Positions 16,616 to 26,748 of a DNA stretch of 64,000 nt are shown one piece after another (position 1 is the stretch's first letter; each line of letters opens with the position of its first letter). The translations under genes were made by a program, and so were the position numbers. The notes beneath the pieces were generated by a model. It was not told the DNA's origin and ran no database searches. It saw only the letters and a list, made by a program, of their open reading frames with translations. The stretch covers positions 434,001-498,000 of the forward strand of contig CAVRCT010000007.1 in NCBI GenBank assembly GCA_963719645.1, read 5' to 3'. The DNA comes from CAVRCT01 sp963719645 (GTDB taxonomy: Bacteria > Pseudomonadota > Gammaproteobacteria > DSM-16500).

Positions 16616-16853
16616 CAATGGCACTAGCTTAAGAACTGTCATCCCGGAATTTAGTAGCTCTTAACGAGCGCCTTTTGCTCGTTTAGAGCTACTTAATGTC
16701 CGGGATCCATTTTCAATTTATCGCCTTCTTGCTTTTTAACTGATGTGCTTTAAGCAAAATGGATCCCGGACATTAACTGGCGCTAAATTCGCAAAAGGCG
16801 CTCATTAAGCGCCAGTAAATTCCGGGATGACAGTTCTTAAGCTAGCGCCATTG
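16616..16853. repeat. Family C element (238 bp) with 11-bp target duplication
   Basis: The terminal repeats are CAATGGCACTAGC and GCTAGCGCCATTG. AGCTTAGAGCG is directly repeated at 16605-16615 and 16854-16864. It sits inside the mnmA-hflD-purB gene string and so would be transcribed as a long hairpin. Confidence 0.92.
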
Positions 16854-16885
16854 AGCTTAGAGCGTCTTTTCCCCTGCGGGGATTA

Positions 16886-16966
16886 GGTATCTACACAAAT
16901 CTCCGCTGTGTCGTCCCGCGCTAAAAGCCGCGCGGGACGACACATGGGCGGCTTGTGTAGATACCT
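16886..16966. repeat. Family A palindrome, short copy
   Basis: AGGTATCTACACAA at one end and TTGTGTAGATACCT at the other are perfect complements, with the GTGTCGTCCCGCGC arm and its complement between. It is flanked by CCCCTGCGGGGA and CCTGCGGGGAAGG, so it may sit in the centre of another palindrome. A larger family A core lies inside 3746-4073. Confidence 0.85.
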
Positions 16967-17008
16967 AAGCCTGCGGGGAAGGCGTTCTAAATAGGATTTC
17001 CTTGCTAA

Positions 17009-18112
17009 TCAGCTTATGTGTGTGTCAACAATTACACCGCCGCCCAAACATTTTTCCCCTTCATAAAACACCACCGACTGCCCAGGTGTCATCGCGCGCT
17101 GCGGCTCGGTAAATTCTACGAGATAACTCATTTGCTCAGGCAAAGGACTCACCTTGCAAGCTTGATCCATCTGTCGATAACGGGTTTTTGCCATCAATTG
17201 AGCAGGAAAAGCCGGGGGTTCTTCTGCAATCCAATGGAGATTGGCAGCCACTAATGACTGATGAAATAGCAGTGGATTCTCTTGGCCTTGCCCGACTATC
17301 AAGACATTTCGTGCCATATTTTTCGCAACCACATACCAGGGGGCTTCCGATGTATTTTTTAAACCGCCAATTTTTAATCCTTGGCGTTGACCTAGCGTAT
17401 AAAACATTAACCCATCATGCTGACCAATCACATCGCCCGTGCTGGTTTCAATATCACCGGGTTGCGCAGGTAAGTACTCATTTAAAAAATTTTTAAATTT
17501 GCGTTCACCAATAAAACAAATGCCGGTGCTGTCTTTTTTTGCATGGGTGACGAATCCAGCTTGTTCGGCCAGGCTGCGCACGATTTTTTTTTCTAATCCG
17601 CCAATGGGGAAGAGACTCTGTGCCAATTGCGCTTGGTTCAAGGTATATAAAAAATAACTTTGGTCTTTGGCGGAGTCTAACCCTTTTAATAAATAATATT
17701 GCTCATTCTCACGCTGAATACGGGCATAATGACCGGTTGCAATCAGATCAGCGCCGCGTTGTTTTGCATAGTGTAAAAACGCTTTAAATTTGATTTCTTG
17801 ATTACATAAAATATCAGGATTCGGTGTGCGACCCGCTTTGTATTCGGTTAAAAAATGGGTGAAAACCCGTTCCCAATAGTCAGCCGCAAAATTGACCCGA
17901 TGCAATTCAATTTGTAATGTGTCACACACAGCTTGGGCATCCGCCATGTCCTGGCTCGCAGGACAAAAGGTATCGGTATCGTCTTCTTCCCAATTTTTCA
18001 TGAAGACGCCTTCAACATGATGACCTTGCTCTTTCAGCAATAAAGCAGCGACCGACGAATCGACACCGCCTGACATACCAACGATAATGTGTTTTTTTGC
18101 TGAATTTTTCAT
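17009..18112 (-). CDS. mnmA: tRNA-specific 2-thiouridylase MnmA
   Basis: A 367-residue enzyme. PP-loop motif IIVGMSGGVDSSVAALLL, then FMKNWEEDDTDTFCPASQD, TPNPDILCNQEIKF (first catalytic Cys), AKKDSTGICFIGERKF (second catalytic Cys) and the C-terminal barrel with AMTPGQSVVFYEGEKCLGGG. It inserts sulfur at position 2 of the wobble uridine in tRNA Lys/Glu/Gln. It is divergent from icd over 85 bp. Confidence 0.97.
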   Translation of the reverse strand: MKNSAKKHIIVGMSGGVDSSVAALLLKEQGHHVEGVFMKNWEEDDTDTFCPASQDMADAQAVCDTLQIELHRVNFAADYWERVFTHFLTEYKAGRTPNPDILCNQEIKFKAFLHYAKQRGADLIATGHYARIQRENEQYYLLKGLDSAKDQSYFLYTLNQAQLAQSLFPIGGLEKKIVRSLAEQAGFVTHAKKDSTGICFIGERKFKNFLNEYLPAQPGDIETSTGDVIGQHDGLMFYTLGQRQGLKIGGLKNTSEAPWYVVAKNMARNVLIVGQGQENPLLFHQSLVAANLHWIAEEPPAFPAQLMAKTRYRQMDQACKVSPLPEQMSYLVEFTEPQRAMTPGQSVVFYEGEKCLGGGVIVDTHIS

Positions 18113-18197
18113 GGGCGCTATTGTACTCTAAATCCTCTTTCCCATTCCAATTAAACCGATTAACATAGCCTACTTCACGAAATCAAGGAGTGTTTCC

Positions 18198-19457
18198 ATG
18201 ACTTATCAACATATTAACGTCCCAACCCAAGGGCAAAAAATTACGGTCAACACGGATTTGTCGTTAAATGTACCTGATCAACCGATTATCCCTTTTATTG
18301 AAGGCGATGGTACCGGTGTGGACATTACACCTGTGATGAAAAAAGTGGTTGATGCCGCTGTCGAAAAAGCGTTTCGTGGTAAACGCACCATCCAGTGGAT
18401 GGAAATTTATGCGGGTGAGAAAGCGACGACAATCTATGATGCAGACACTTGGCTGCCCCAAGAAACATTACATGCACTAAAAGATTTTGTTGTGTCCATC
18501 AAGGGCCCTTTAACAACGCCGGTGAGTGGTGGTATTCGTTCCTTAAACGTGGCGCTTAGACAAGACTTAGATTTATATATCTGCTTACGACCTGTTCGTT
18601 ATTTCAAAGGTGTGCCGAGCCCTCTGAAAGAACCTTGGTTAACAAATATGGTAATTTTTAGAGAAAATTCAGAAGATATTTATGCAGGCATCGAGTGGGC
18701 AGCAGGTAGTCCAGAGGTTAAAAAAGTTATTCAATTTTTGCAAAAAGAAATGAATGTTAAAAAAATTCGTTTCCCAGAAGAGTGTGGAATTGGCGTGAAA
18801 CCGGTTTCAAAAGCAGGCACAACGCGCTTGGTGAAAGCCGCTATTCAATATGCGATTGATCACGATCGTGATTCAGTCACCCTGGTGCACAAAGGCAACA
18901 TTATGAAGTTCACCGAAGGCGCATTTCGCGAATGGGGTTATGAAACAGCACGGGAAAGTTTTGGCGCTAAATCATTGGATGGCGGCCCGTGGCATGTCTT
19001 AAAAAACCCAAAAACGGGTCAGGACATTATCATTAAAGATGTGATTGCCGATGCGTTTCTGCAACAAATTTTAATCCGCCCAGCGGAATACAGTGTGATT
19101 GCAACCTTGAATCTCAATGGTGATTATATTTCGGATGCATTAGCCGCGCAGGTAGGAGGTATTGGGATTGCGCCAGGCGCTAATTTAAGCGATGACGTGG
19201 CGATGTTTGAAGCCACGCATGGCACAGCGCCTAAGTATGCTGGCCAAAATAAAGTGAATCCGGGTTCTCTGATTTTATCGGCAGAAATGATGCTAAGACA
19301 CATGAAATGGGGTGAAGCAGCCGATTTGATCGTCAAGGGCATTGAAAAAGCAATCACTGCAAAAACAGTCACCTATGACTTTGCTCGGCAAATGGAAGGT
19401 GCACAATTATTGACCTGTTCTGCCTTTGGTGACGAGATTATAAAACATATGCTATAA
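18198..19457 (+). CDS. icd: Isocitrate dehydrogenase (NADP)
   Basis: A 419-residue protein of the E. coli Icd type. Visible landmarks are IPFIEGDGTGVDITP, the substrate loop GGIRSLNVALRQDLDLY with the phosphorylatable Ser, RENSEDIYAGIEW, LVHKGNIMKFTEGAFREWGY and the adenine-site region ATHGTAPKYAGQNKVNPGS. It turns isocitrate to 2-oxoglutarate in the TCA cycle. AAGGAG lies 8 bases before the ATG. The 210 bp to clpS hold no gene I can see; a weak TTTACA at 19614-19619 could begin the clpS promoter. Confidence 0.97.
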   Translation: MTYQHINVPTQGQKITVNTDLSLNVPDQPIIPFIEGDGTGVDITPVMKKVVDAAVEKAFRGKRTIQWMEIYAGEKATTIYDADTWLPQETLHALKDFVVSIKGPLTTPVSGGIRSLNVALRQDLDLYICLRPVRYFKGVPSPLKEPWLTNMVIFRENSEDIYAGIEWAAGSPEVKKVIQFLQKEMNVKKIRFPEECGIGVKPVSKAGTTRLVKAAIQYAIDHDRDSVTLVHKGNIMKFTEGAFREWGYETARESFGAKSLDGGPWHVLKNPKTGQDIIIKDVIADAFLQQILIRPAEYSVIATLNLNGDYISDALAAQVGGIGIAPGANLSDDVAMFEATHGTAPKYAGQNKVNPGSLILSAEMMLRHMKWGEAADLIVKGIEKAITAKTVTYDFARQMEGAQLLTCSAFGDEIIKHML

Positions 19458-19667
19458 TGCTTAAAATTTATGCATAGCGATCTGTTTTTTACATTGGAAA
19501 CAGAGCACCTATCGAAGTGAATTTAGCTTTTCTGAGCAAATGAAAAAGAATATACCAAATTGATCAGAATAAGCTTTTTTCTGCATAAAAATTAACTATT
19601 TTTTTCTGGATTTTTTACATAGATAAGGAAAAAATGATAGATATAGACTATAAATAGGGTATGGGGT

Positions 19668-19985
19668 ATGACGATTGAATTTGCAGTAAGAACAAGTGAG
19701 CTATTGATACGTAAGGCAAAGCCAGTTTCCGAAGAGCCTTCCATGTATCAAGTAGTGATGCATAACGACGATTTTACGCCGATGGAATTTGTAGTGGCGG
19801 TTTTAGAAAAGTATTTCAGTATGGATCGAGTCAGTGCAACACGTGTGATGCATGAAGTGCATACAAAAGGGAAAGCGGTTTGCGGTACGTTTTCGAAAGA
19901 TATAGCAGAAACGAAAGCGGACCTTGTCATGGATTACGCAAGAATGCACGAGCATCCTCTGTTGTGTTCTGCGGAGGTGATGTAA
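19668..19985 (+). CDS. clpS: ClpA adaptor protein ClpS
   Basis: A 105-residue protein. After a flexible N-terminus comes the ClpS core: YQVVMHNDDFTPMEFVVAVL, YFSMDRVSATRVMHEVHTKG and AVCGTFSKDIAETKAD. It carries the N-end-rule binding residues (Asn-Asp-Asp and the Met in FTPMEF) and hands substrates to ClpAP. GGGGT precedes the ATG. clpA follows 22 bp downstream. Confidence 0.97.
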   Translation: MTIEFAVRTSELLIRKAKPVSEEPSMYQVVMHNDDFTPMEFVVAVLEKYFSMDRVSATRVMHEVHTKGKAVCGTFSKDIAETKADLVMDYARMHEHPLLCSAEVM

Positions 19986-20007
19986 CTTTTAAAGAAGGAG
20001 GTGTGCC

Positions 20008-22308
20008 ATGCTAGACAAAGAGCTTGAGTACACTTTGAATTTAGCATTCAAAGAAGCCCGTGCAAAACGACATGAATTTGTTACGGTGGAACACCTTTTA
20101 ATTGCGTTACTCGAAAATTCAGCAGCAGCTGAAGTCCTTCGTGCGTGTGGCGCCAACATTAATCGCTTGCGCAATAACTTAGTTGATTTTGTTGATCGCA
20201 CTACGCCATCTATTCCTCCTCATGTTCACGATCGCGATACGCAGCCTACGTTGGGTTTCCAACGGGTGCTGCAACGTGCAGTCTTTCATGTGCAATCGTC
20301 TGGCAAAACAGAAGTGACGGGTGCTAATGTATTGGCGGCAATTTTTAGCGAACAAGAAAGTCAAAGTGTTTACTTGATTCGTCAAGAAAATGTCAGCCGC
20401 TTAGATGTCATCAATTATATTTCTCACGGTACGACGAAACCAAAAATTCCACCTCGTGAAGGCGATCAATTTGGCGGGAGTCATCATTACATGGAAGACA
20501 GCGAAGGCATGCAAGAAGAAGCCGGTGCAAGTCCATTGGAACAATTCACAACGAATTTAAATGCTCGGGCAAAATTAAATTTAATCGATCCATTAGTCGG
20601 GCGTGAAGATGAAATTGAACGCACGATTCAAATTTTATGTCGTCGTCGTAAAAACAATCCGTTGTTAGTGGGCGAAGCCGGTGTAGGTAAAACGGCTATT
20701 GCAGAAGGATTAGCAAAATTTATTGTTGAGAAAAATGTACCCGAAGTGTTGCAAGATTCTGTTATTTATTCGCTGGATTTAGGCAGCTTGCTGGCCGGAA
20801 CAAAATATCGCGGTGATTTTGAAAAACGCTTAAAGAGTGTTTTGCATCAATTAAAAGAACAGAAAGGCGCGATTCTTTTCATTGATGAAATTCATACTAT
20901 TATTGGTGCGGGTGCAGCATCCGGTGGTTTAATGGATGTCTCCAATTTGATTAAGCCCTTGTTAGCATCGGGTGATTTAACCTGTATTGGTTCCACCACG
21001 TATAAAGAATATCGCGGCATTTTTGAAAAAGATCATGCCTTAGCACGTCGTTTCCAAAAGATTGATGTGAAAGAACCGACGGTTGAACAAACCATCGATA
21101 TTTTAAAAGGCTTACGCAGCCGTTTCGAAACCCATCACAATGTGAAATATACCGATGAATCGTTAGAAGCAGCAGCACGTTTAGCTGCGCGTTATATTTC
21201 CGATCGGCGCTTACCCGATAAAGCCATTGATTTAGTCGATGAAGTGGGCGCTTATCAATATTTGGTGCCGGAAGCCGATCGTCGAAAAATTATTGAGACG
21301 AGTGACATTGAAAAAGTGGTGGCGAAAATTGCACGTATTCCAGAGCGCAATGTATCGACATCCGATCGTGAAGTCTTGAAGAATTTAACCCGTGACTTGA
21401 AGATGTTGATCTTCGGTCAAGATGAACCAATCGAAACATTAGGCGCAACGGTTCGCTTAGCGCGTTCAGGATTGCGTGATCCGAATAAACCCATTGGTTC
21501 TTTCTTATTTGTCGGTCCAACCGGTGTGGGTAAAACAGAAGTTACCAAGCAATTGGCAAAATCATTGGGTATTGAATTAATTCGTTTTGATATGTCGGAA
21601 TACATGGAGCGTCATACGGTGTCACGTTTGATTGGCGCGCCTCCGGGTTACGTTGGCTATGACGAAGGTGGTTTATTGACGGAAGCCGTCAATAAGCATC
21701 CGCATTCGGTGGTGTTATTGGATGAAATTGAGAAAGCGCATCCTGATGTCTTTAATTTATTATTGCAAATTATGGATCATGGCACGTTAACAGATACCAA
21801 TGGTCGCAAAACAGATTTTCGCCATACGATGTTAATTATGACGTCGAATGCAGGCGCTGATTTGTTGGATAGAACAGCGATTGGTTTTACGCAACAAGAG
21901 GGTTCCTCTGATGTCATCACGGCTGTGAATCGCGTCTTCTCACCGGAATTCCGTAATCGCTTGGATGCGACCATTCAATTTAAAGCATTGGATGATAAAA
22001 CGATTCTGCATGTGGTTAATAAGTTCTTACTGGAATTGGAAGTCCAATTGGAAGCAAAACAAGTGGCGCTTGAAATTGATGATGCGGCACGAGATTGGAT
22101 GGCGAAGAATGGCTATGACAAAAAGATGGGTGCAAGACCGATGGCACGTTTGATCCAAGAACAATTGAAACGTCCTTTAGCGGAAGAGTTGTTATTCGGT
22201 AAATTACGCCAAGGCGGTCATGTCAAAGTGGGTGTCAATTCCAAAGAAGATAAACTTGCTTTTGAGATTGAAGAATATGAAGGCAAGGGGATTGAGTCGA
22301 CGAAATAA
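20008..22308 (+). CDS. clpA: ATP-dependent Clp protease ATP-binding subunit ClpA
   Basis: A 766-residue AAA+ unfoldase. Clp N-domain (LNLAFKEARAKRHEFVTVEH), D1 module with GEAGVGKTAIAEG and FIDEIHTIIGAG, and D2 module with FVGPTGVGKTEVTKQLAKSL, LDEIEKAHPDVFNLLLQIMD and the ClpP-docking IGF loop (AIGFTQQ). Start ATG 20008 has AAGGAGG 7 bases upstream. It unfolds proteins into ClpP, aided by ClpS. Gene order clpS-clpA-infA is that of E. coli. Confidence 0.97.
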   Translation: MLDKELEYTLNLAFKEARAKRHEFVTVEHLLIALLENSAAAEVLRACGANINRLRNNLVDFVDRTTPSIPPHVHDRDTQPTLGFQRVLQRAVFHVQSSGKTEVTGANVLAAIFSEQESQSVYLIRQENVSRLDVINYISHGTTKPKIPPREGDQFGGSHHYMEDSEGMQEEAGASPLEQFTTNLNARAKLNLIDPLVGREDEIERTIQILCRRRKNNPLLVGEAGVGKTAIAEGLAKFIVEKNVPEVLQDSVIYSLDLGSLLAGTKYRGDFEKRLKSVLHQLKEQKGAILFIDEIHTIIGAGAASGGLMDVSNLIKPLLASGDLTCIGSTTYKEYRGIFEKDHALARRFQKIDVKEPTVEQTIDILKGLRSRFETHHNVKYTDESLEAAARLAARYISDRRLPDKAIDLVDEVGAYQYLVPEADRRKIIETSDIEKVVAKIARIPERNVSTSDREVLKNLTRDLKMLIFGQDEPIETLGATVRLARSGLRDPNKPIGSFLFVGPTGVGKTEVTKQLAKSLGIELIRFDMSEYMERHTVSRLIGAPPGYVGYDEGGLLTEAVNKHPHSVVLLDEIEKAHPDVFNLLLQIMDHGTLTDTNGRKTDFRHTMLIMTSNAGADLLDRTAIGFTQQEGSSDVITAVNRVFSPEFRNRLDATIQFKALDDKTILHVVNKFLLELEVQLEAKQVALEIDDAARDWMAKNGYDKKMGARPMARLIQEQLKRPLAEELLFGKLRQGGHVKVGVNSKEDKLAFEIEEYEGKGIESTK

Positions 22309-22384
22309 TGTTGTGAATGGCTATCTTAAAATTCGAGCCTGTGCTCGATTGGCCGCTCGTCTTTTTTCCGTAAACATGACTATT

Positions 22385-22758
22385 TATATAAATCCCCCTT
22401 GATCAAAAGGCGTTGTTGCAATCTTCTTGCTTGGAACGGCTTCACCCTCAAGGGTATAGGCGTCAAGCTAGGGGAATTGCTTAGAACGCCTTCACCCTCA
22501 GGGGGAAGGTGGCCGACAGGCCGGATGGCGGAATCAAAATAATACTCTCAACCGTAACATTAACATTTTTGCTGCTTTTGTCATCTCTTCACTAAGATTT
22601 TTTGTATTTTTTATCCCCCCATCCGGCCTCTTGGCCACCTTCCCCCTGAGGGTGAAGGCGTTCTAAGCGAGATGATCAAAGCACGCTGGCGCGACACTGA
22701 GTTCACACCGTGAATTACGCAGCAGTGCTCTTTTGATCAAGGTGGGATTTTTATAAAA
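22385..22758. repeat. Nested composite repeat: F arms around E-like ends around family H
   Basis: The outer arms are ATATAAATCCCCCTTGATC and GATCAAGGTGGGATTTTTAT. Next inward are GGCGTTGTTGCAATC and the E-type end GAATTACGCAGCAGTGCTC. The innermost is a strong palindrome (family H) at about 22480-22671, arms TTAGAACGCCTTCACCCTCA and GAGGGTGAAGGCGTTCTAA, with CCGGATGG facing CCATCCGG. It fills the clpA-infA gap; no gene seen. It may act as a transcription terminator hairpin. Confidence 0.78.
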
Positions 22759-22824
22759 AGCAATATTTTGCAAAGAAAAATCCGGCATACCGGTTTCTTA
22801 CGGACCAACGATGAAATCAGTTCA

Positions 22825-23082
22825 CTATTCGGTTTTTTCAGCAGATTCAGAAGGAGATTTACCATCACGGCTACGGAAAGTGATACGGCCTTTGGTTAAG
22901 TCGTAGGGCGTTAATTGAACGCTCACTTTGTCGCCTTTTAAGATACGAATGTAATTTTTGCGCATTTTACCTGAAATATGGGCAATCACGACATGTCCAT
23001 TCTCAAGCTGAACGCGAAACATGGTGTTTGGTAACACATCGACTACTGTGCCATCCATTTCAATCTGATCTTCTTTAGCCAT
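22825..23082 (-). CDS. infA: Translation initiation factor IF-1 with a short C-terminal tail
   Basis: An 85-residue OB-fold protein: MAKEDQIEMDGTVVDVLPNT, FRVQLENGHVVIAHISGKMR and VQLTPYDLTKGRITFRSR are the IF-1 hallmarks. It binds the 30S A site during initiation. The usual family length is 72, so the acidic tail GKSPSESAEKTE is an extension of about 13 residues. It is convergent with clpA. Confidence 0.96.
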   Translation of the reverse strand: MAKEDQIEMDGTVVDVLPNTMFRVQLENGHVVIAHISGKMRKNYIRILKGDKVSVQLTPYDLTKGRITFRSRDGKSPSESAEKTE

Positions 23083-23168
23083 ACTGCCTCTTTACAATAA
23101 GTTGGCGCAAATCATGCCTTAAATTCGATAAAGAAGCAATACGTTGCGGCGGGTTGGGTTAAATTACC

Positions 23169-24125
23169 TTATTTAAGGCTATCTAAATACTTATCTGCAT
23201 CCAACGCTGCCATACAGCCTGATCCGGCTGATGTGACTGCTTGCCGATAAATAGGATCTGCCACATCACCCGCAGCAAAAACGCCAGCTACACTGGTCGC
23301 AGTGGCACCGGCTTTGAAGCCATTTTTAGTGATAATGTAACCATTCTCCATTTCCAATTGGCCGGTAAAAATACCGGTATTGGGAGAGTGACCAATTGCA
23401 ATAAAGACACCCGTCACATCGATCAATTTGGTTTCATTCGTCTCAACATTCTTAATCTTAATGCCCGTCACACCCGTGTTGTTACCAACGATTTCCTCTG
23501 TGACGGAATTCCATTCAACAAAGGCAATATTATCATTCTCAACTTTTTTGGCTAATTTATCGCAGAGAATTTTTTCGGCACGGAATTTGTCGCGACGATG
23601 AATCACTGTCACATGAGATGCAATATTAGACAAATACAACGCTTCTTCAACGGCCGTATTGCCACCTCCCACCACAGCGACTTTTTGATTACGATAAAAA
23701 AATCCATCGCATGTGGCGCAAGCTGAAACGCCTTTGCCCATAAAGGCTTTTTCCGATTCCATTCCTAAATATTTTGCGCTGGCACCGGTTGCGATAATGA
23801 GTGCATCGCAGGTATAAGTATTTTCTGCGCCTTGCAGCACAAAGGGACGGCGCTTTAAATCCACAGAATTAATATGATCCAAAACAATGTCCGTATTAAA
23901 ACGTTCTGCATGACGTTGCATGCGTTCCATGAGGACGGGACCTTGTAATCCTTCCACATCACCTGGCCAATTATCGACATCGGTGGTTGTGGTTAATTGA
24001 CCGCCCGGTTCTAAGCCGGTGATGACAACGGGTTTTAAATTGGCGCGTGCAGCATAGACTGCCGCTGTCCAACCCGCGGGGCCAGACCCTAAAATAATTA
24101 AACGATGATGGATAGATGTCGTCAT
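23169..24125 (-). CDS. trxB: Thioredoxin-disulfide reductase
   Basis: A 318-residue flavoprotein starting MTTSIHHRLIILGSGPAGWTAA (FAD-binding GxGxxG). The redox motif CATC lies in ACATCDGFFY, the NADPH site in VAVVGGGNTAVEEALYLS, and the second FAD motif in GVFAAGDVADPIYRQ. It reduces thioredoxin with NADPH in the cytosol. I took ATG 24125; a longer frame upstream overlaps ftsK on the other strand and lacks homology. It is divergent from ftsK. Confidence 0.97.
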   Translation of the reverse strand: MTTSIHHRLIILGSGPAGWTAAVYAARANLKPVVITGLEPGGQLTTTTDVDNWPGDVEGLQGPVLMERMQRHAERFNTDIVLDHINSVDLKRRPFVLQGAENTYTCDALIIATGASAKYLGMESEKAFMGKGVSACATCDGFFYRNQKVAVVGGGNTAVEEALYLSNIASHVTVIHRRDKFRAEKILCDKLAKKVENDNIAFVEWNSVTEEIVGNNTGVTGIKIKNVETNETKLIDVTGVFIAIGHSPNTGIFTGQLEMENGYIITKNGFKAGATATSVAGVFAAGDVADPIYRQAVTSAGSGCMAALDADKYLDSLK

Positions 24126-24214
24126 AGTATTCGTACTCACTAGTTTCTCGTCAACAGTTAGGGTGGTATAGTACGGGAAGGAATCAATAGGGTAAAGATT
24201 TTTGGAGTTAGACC

Positions 24215-26529
24215 TTGAAACAAGCCTCACAAAACCAAACAGAACGCAAACCATTAGCGATTCACATGAGTCATCGTATTCGCGAAGGATTGTTGATTTT
24301 ATCGATCGCCATTGCGGTTTTTTTATTTGTTTCGTTTGCCAGTTATCATGCAACCGATCCGAGTTGGTCTAGCACGGGATATGGCAATAAAATATTAAAT
24401 TGGGGTGGACGTGCGGGTGCTTTTTTCGCCGATATCTTTTTATCTTTATTTGGATTTATTGCGTACCTCATGCCAGTCATGATTGTGTTTGCAGCTTGGT
24501 TAGGCGCGAAACATAAAAAAGACGCGAATGCATTACAATCCAGCGAATTAATTTTGAAAGGGCTGGGATTCGTTTTCATTGTGCTCAGCGGTTGTGGGTT
24601 GATCGCTTTATTTTTTAAACACCATTTATTTGTATTACCGGCTTCCTCCGGTGGAATGTTGGGCGATATCACCGCCGAAAAATTAATCGGCATCTTTAAT
24701 GTGTCGGGTTCCTCGTTATTTTTAATCACCGCACTTTTGTGTGGAACAACTTTGTTTACCGGTATTTCCTGGTTAGGATTGATTGATGCGGTTGGATTTT
24801 ATACCACGCATTTTTTTGTCTTAGCCAATGCGTCAATCAAAAATAAAACGAGCCAATTAAAATTCGACACGAAAAAAATCTTATCCGTACGTGCGGAACC
24901 TAAAATGCCAGATTTAAGATCAGAGCTAAGACCAGAACTCAGAATCGTCACGCCGCCTAAGATAATTGCACCCAAAGTGTCCGAACCCGCTCCTGTCACC
25001 AAACCCAAATCGGCGGAAAAGAAAATCGAATCGATGGTGACGTTGAAACCCGGCATGTTACCGCCTCTTTCGTTATTGAATCCTGCACCGCCTTCGGAAG
25101 GAAAAGCTTTTTCCAAGACGACCTTTGAAGAATTGTCGCAATTAGTCGAACAACGCTTATTGGATTTTGGTGTGGAAGTGAAAGTCGTTGCAGTACATCC
25201 AGGCCCCATTATTACTCGCTTCGAATTAGATTTAGCGCCCGGTATCAAAGTCAGCAAAATAACGGGGTTAGCAAAAGATATTGCCCGTTCTCTCTCAGTG
25301 ACTAGCGTGCGCGTCGTGGAAGTGATTCCCGGTAAATCCGTCATCGGTCTGGAATTACCCAATGAGCATCGTGAATTAGTGGCATTGCGTGATGTGTTGG
25401 AATCGCAGCGTTATATCCAATCGAAATCGCCGGTGAGCTTGGTGCTTGGCAAAGATATTGCGGGTTTTCCGGTCGTGGTCGATTTAGCAAAAATGCCGCA
25501 TTTATTAGTCGCCGGTACAACCGGTTCGGGTAAGTCCGTTAGCATCAATGCGATGTTGTTGAGCATGTTGTATAAAGCAACGCCCGAACAATTACGCTTA
25601 ATTTTAATCGATCCTAAAATGCTGGAATTGTCGGTCTATGAAGGTATTCCTCATCTTATTAACACCCGTGATTACCGATATGAAAGATGCAGCCAATGCA
25701 TTGCGTTGGTGTGTAGCAGAAATGGATAGACGTTATCGATTAATGGCAACGTTTGGTGTGCGTAATTTAATGGGCTATAACACAAAAGTCACCGAGGCTA
25801 TTAAACAAGGTAATCCGTTAACACCGCCGCCTTGGTTGGTCGGTGAGGATAATCAACCGCTTGTCTTGGAAGCATTACCTACGATTGTGGTTGTTGCGGA
25901 TGAGTTAGCGGATATGATGATGGTCGTCGGCAAAAAAGTGGAAGATTTAATTGCACGGATTGCGCAAAAAGCGCGAGCGGCGGGTATTCATTTAATTTTA
26001 GCGACACAACGTCCTTCGGTGGATGTGATTACTGGACTTAATTAAAGCCAATGTACCGACCCGTGTGGCGTTTCAAGTGTCTTCACGAATTGATTCACGC
26101 ACGATTTTAGATCAGCAGGGTGCGGAACAATTATTAGGAAATGGTGACATGTTGTATTTACCACCGGGTACGGGTGTGCCGGTGCGGGTGCATGGTGCAT
26201 TTGTGGAGGATGAAGAAGTGCATCGTGTGGTTGCTGCATGGCAAACGTATGGTAAACCGCAGTATTTGGAAGAAGTGACAGAAGGTGGGGGTGAGGCATC
26301 GGGTTCGGGAGAGAATGCGACCGGTGAATTGGATCCGCTGTATGATGAAGCGTTAAAAGTGGTGACGGAATCACGTCGTGCATCGATTTCATTGGTACAG
26401 AGACGGTTGAAAATTGGCTACAATCGCGCGGCTCGTATTATGGAAGAAATGGAAGCGAGTGGTGTGGTGAGTACGATGGATTCGAGTGGTACAAGAGAAG
26501 TTTTGGCACCACCGCCGCCGGAGTTTTAG
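24215..26529 (+). CDS. ftsK: DNA translocase FtsK, broken by two one-base insertions
   Basis: The gene lies in three frames. 24215-25660 covers the TTG start (GGAG 7 bases upstream), four membrane segments, a short linker and the alpha domain to Walker A GTTGSGKSVS. 25657-26040 carries LLTPVITDMKDAANALRW and Walker B VVVADELADMMMV. From 26041 come the motor's last part FQVSSRIDSRTILDQQGAE and the gamma domain (LVQRRLKIGYNRAARIMEEME). Removing the C at 25655 restores PHLLTPV, and removing one A near 26040 restores TGLIKAN. The corrected frame is exactly 770 codons plus stop. The linker is short compared with E. coli. FtsK pumps DNA at division. Sequence errors are the likeliest cause. Confidence 0.93.
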
Positions 26530-26552
26530 CGTAAGAGGGCGAGGAGAAAAAT

Positions 26553-26654
26553 GTAGGGTGGATTAGACGCGCCTTTTGCGTCGTAATCCACCTTATCAAA
26601 TTGCTGCAGCTTGTGGTGGATTACGACGCAAAAGGCGCGTCTAATCCACCCTAC
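26553..26654. repeat. Family G palindrome
   Basis: GTAGGGTGGATTAGACGCGC at the left is matched by its complement at the right; TTGCGTCGTAATCCACC and its complement complete arms of about 44 bp. A second copy with the loop inverted lies at 35767-35866. Confidence 0.9.
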
Positions 26655-26659
26655 ATTTT

Positions 26660-26712
26660 CTGTCATCCTGAGCGCTTTTCGCTTAAAGGATGACAGCCCT
26701 TCTTTAAGCTCT
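26660..26712. repeat. Family D fragment
   Basis: TGTCATCCTGAGCGCTTTTC is followed directly by AAAGGATGACAGCCC, a shortened D hairpin lacking the central GGATCTCC part. It lies just upstream of lolA. Confidence 0.7.
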
Positions 26713-26748
26713 TACTATCAACATGCATTAACTACAAAGGAGAAGCTC

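Noticed and set aside
19458..19667. Small RNA or leader peptide between icd and clpS
   Set aside because: There is no stable hairpin with a U-run that I could fold by eye and no open frame with a Shine-Dalgarno sequence.
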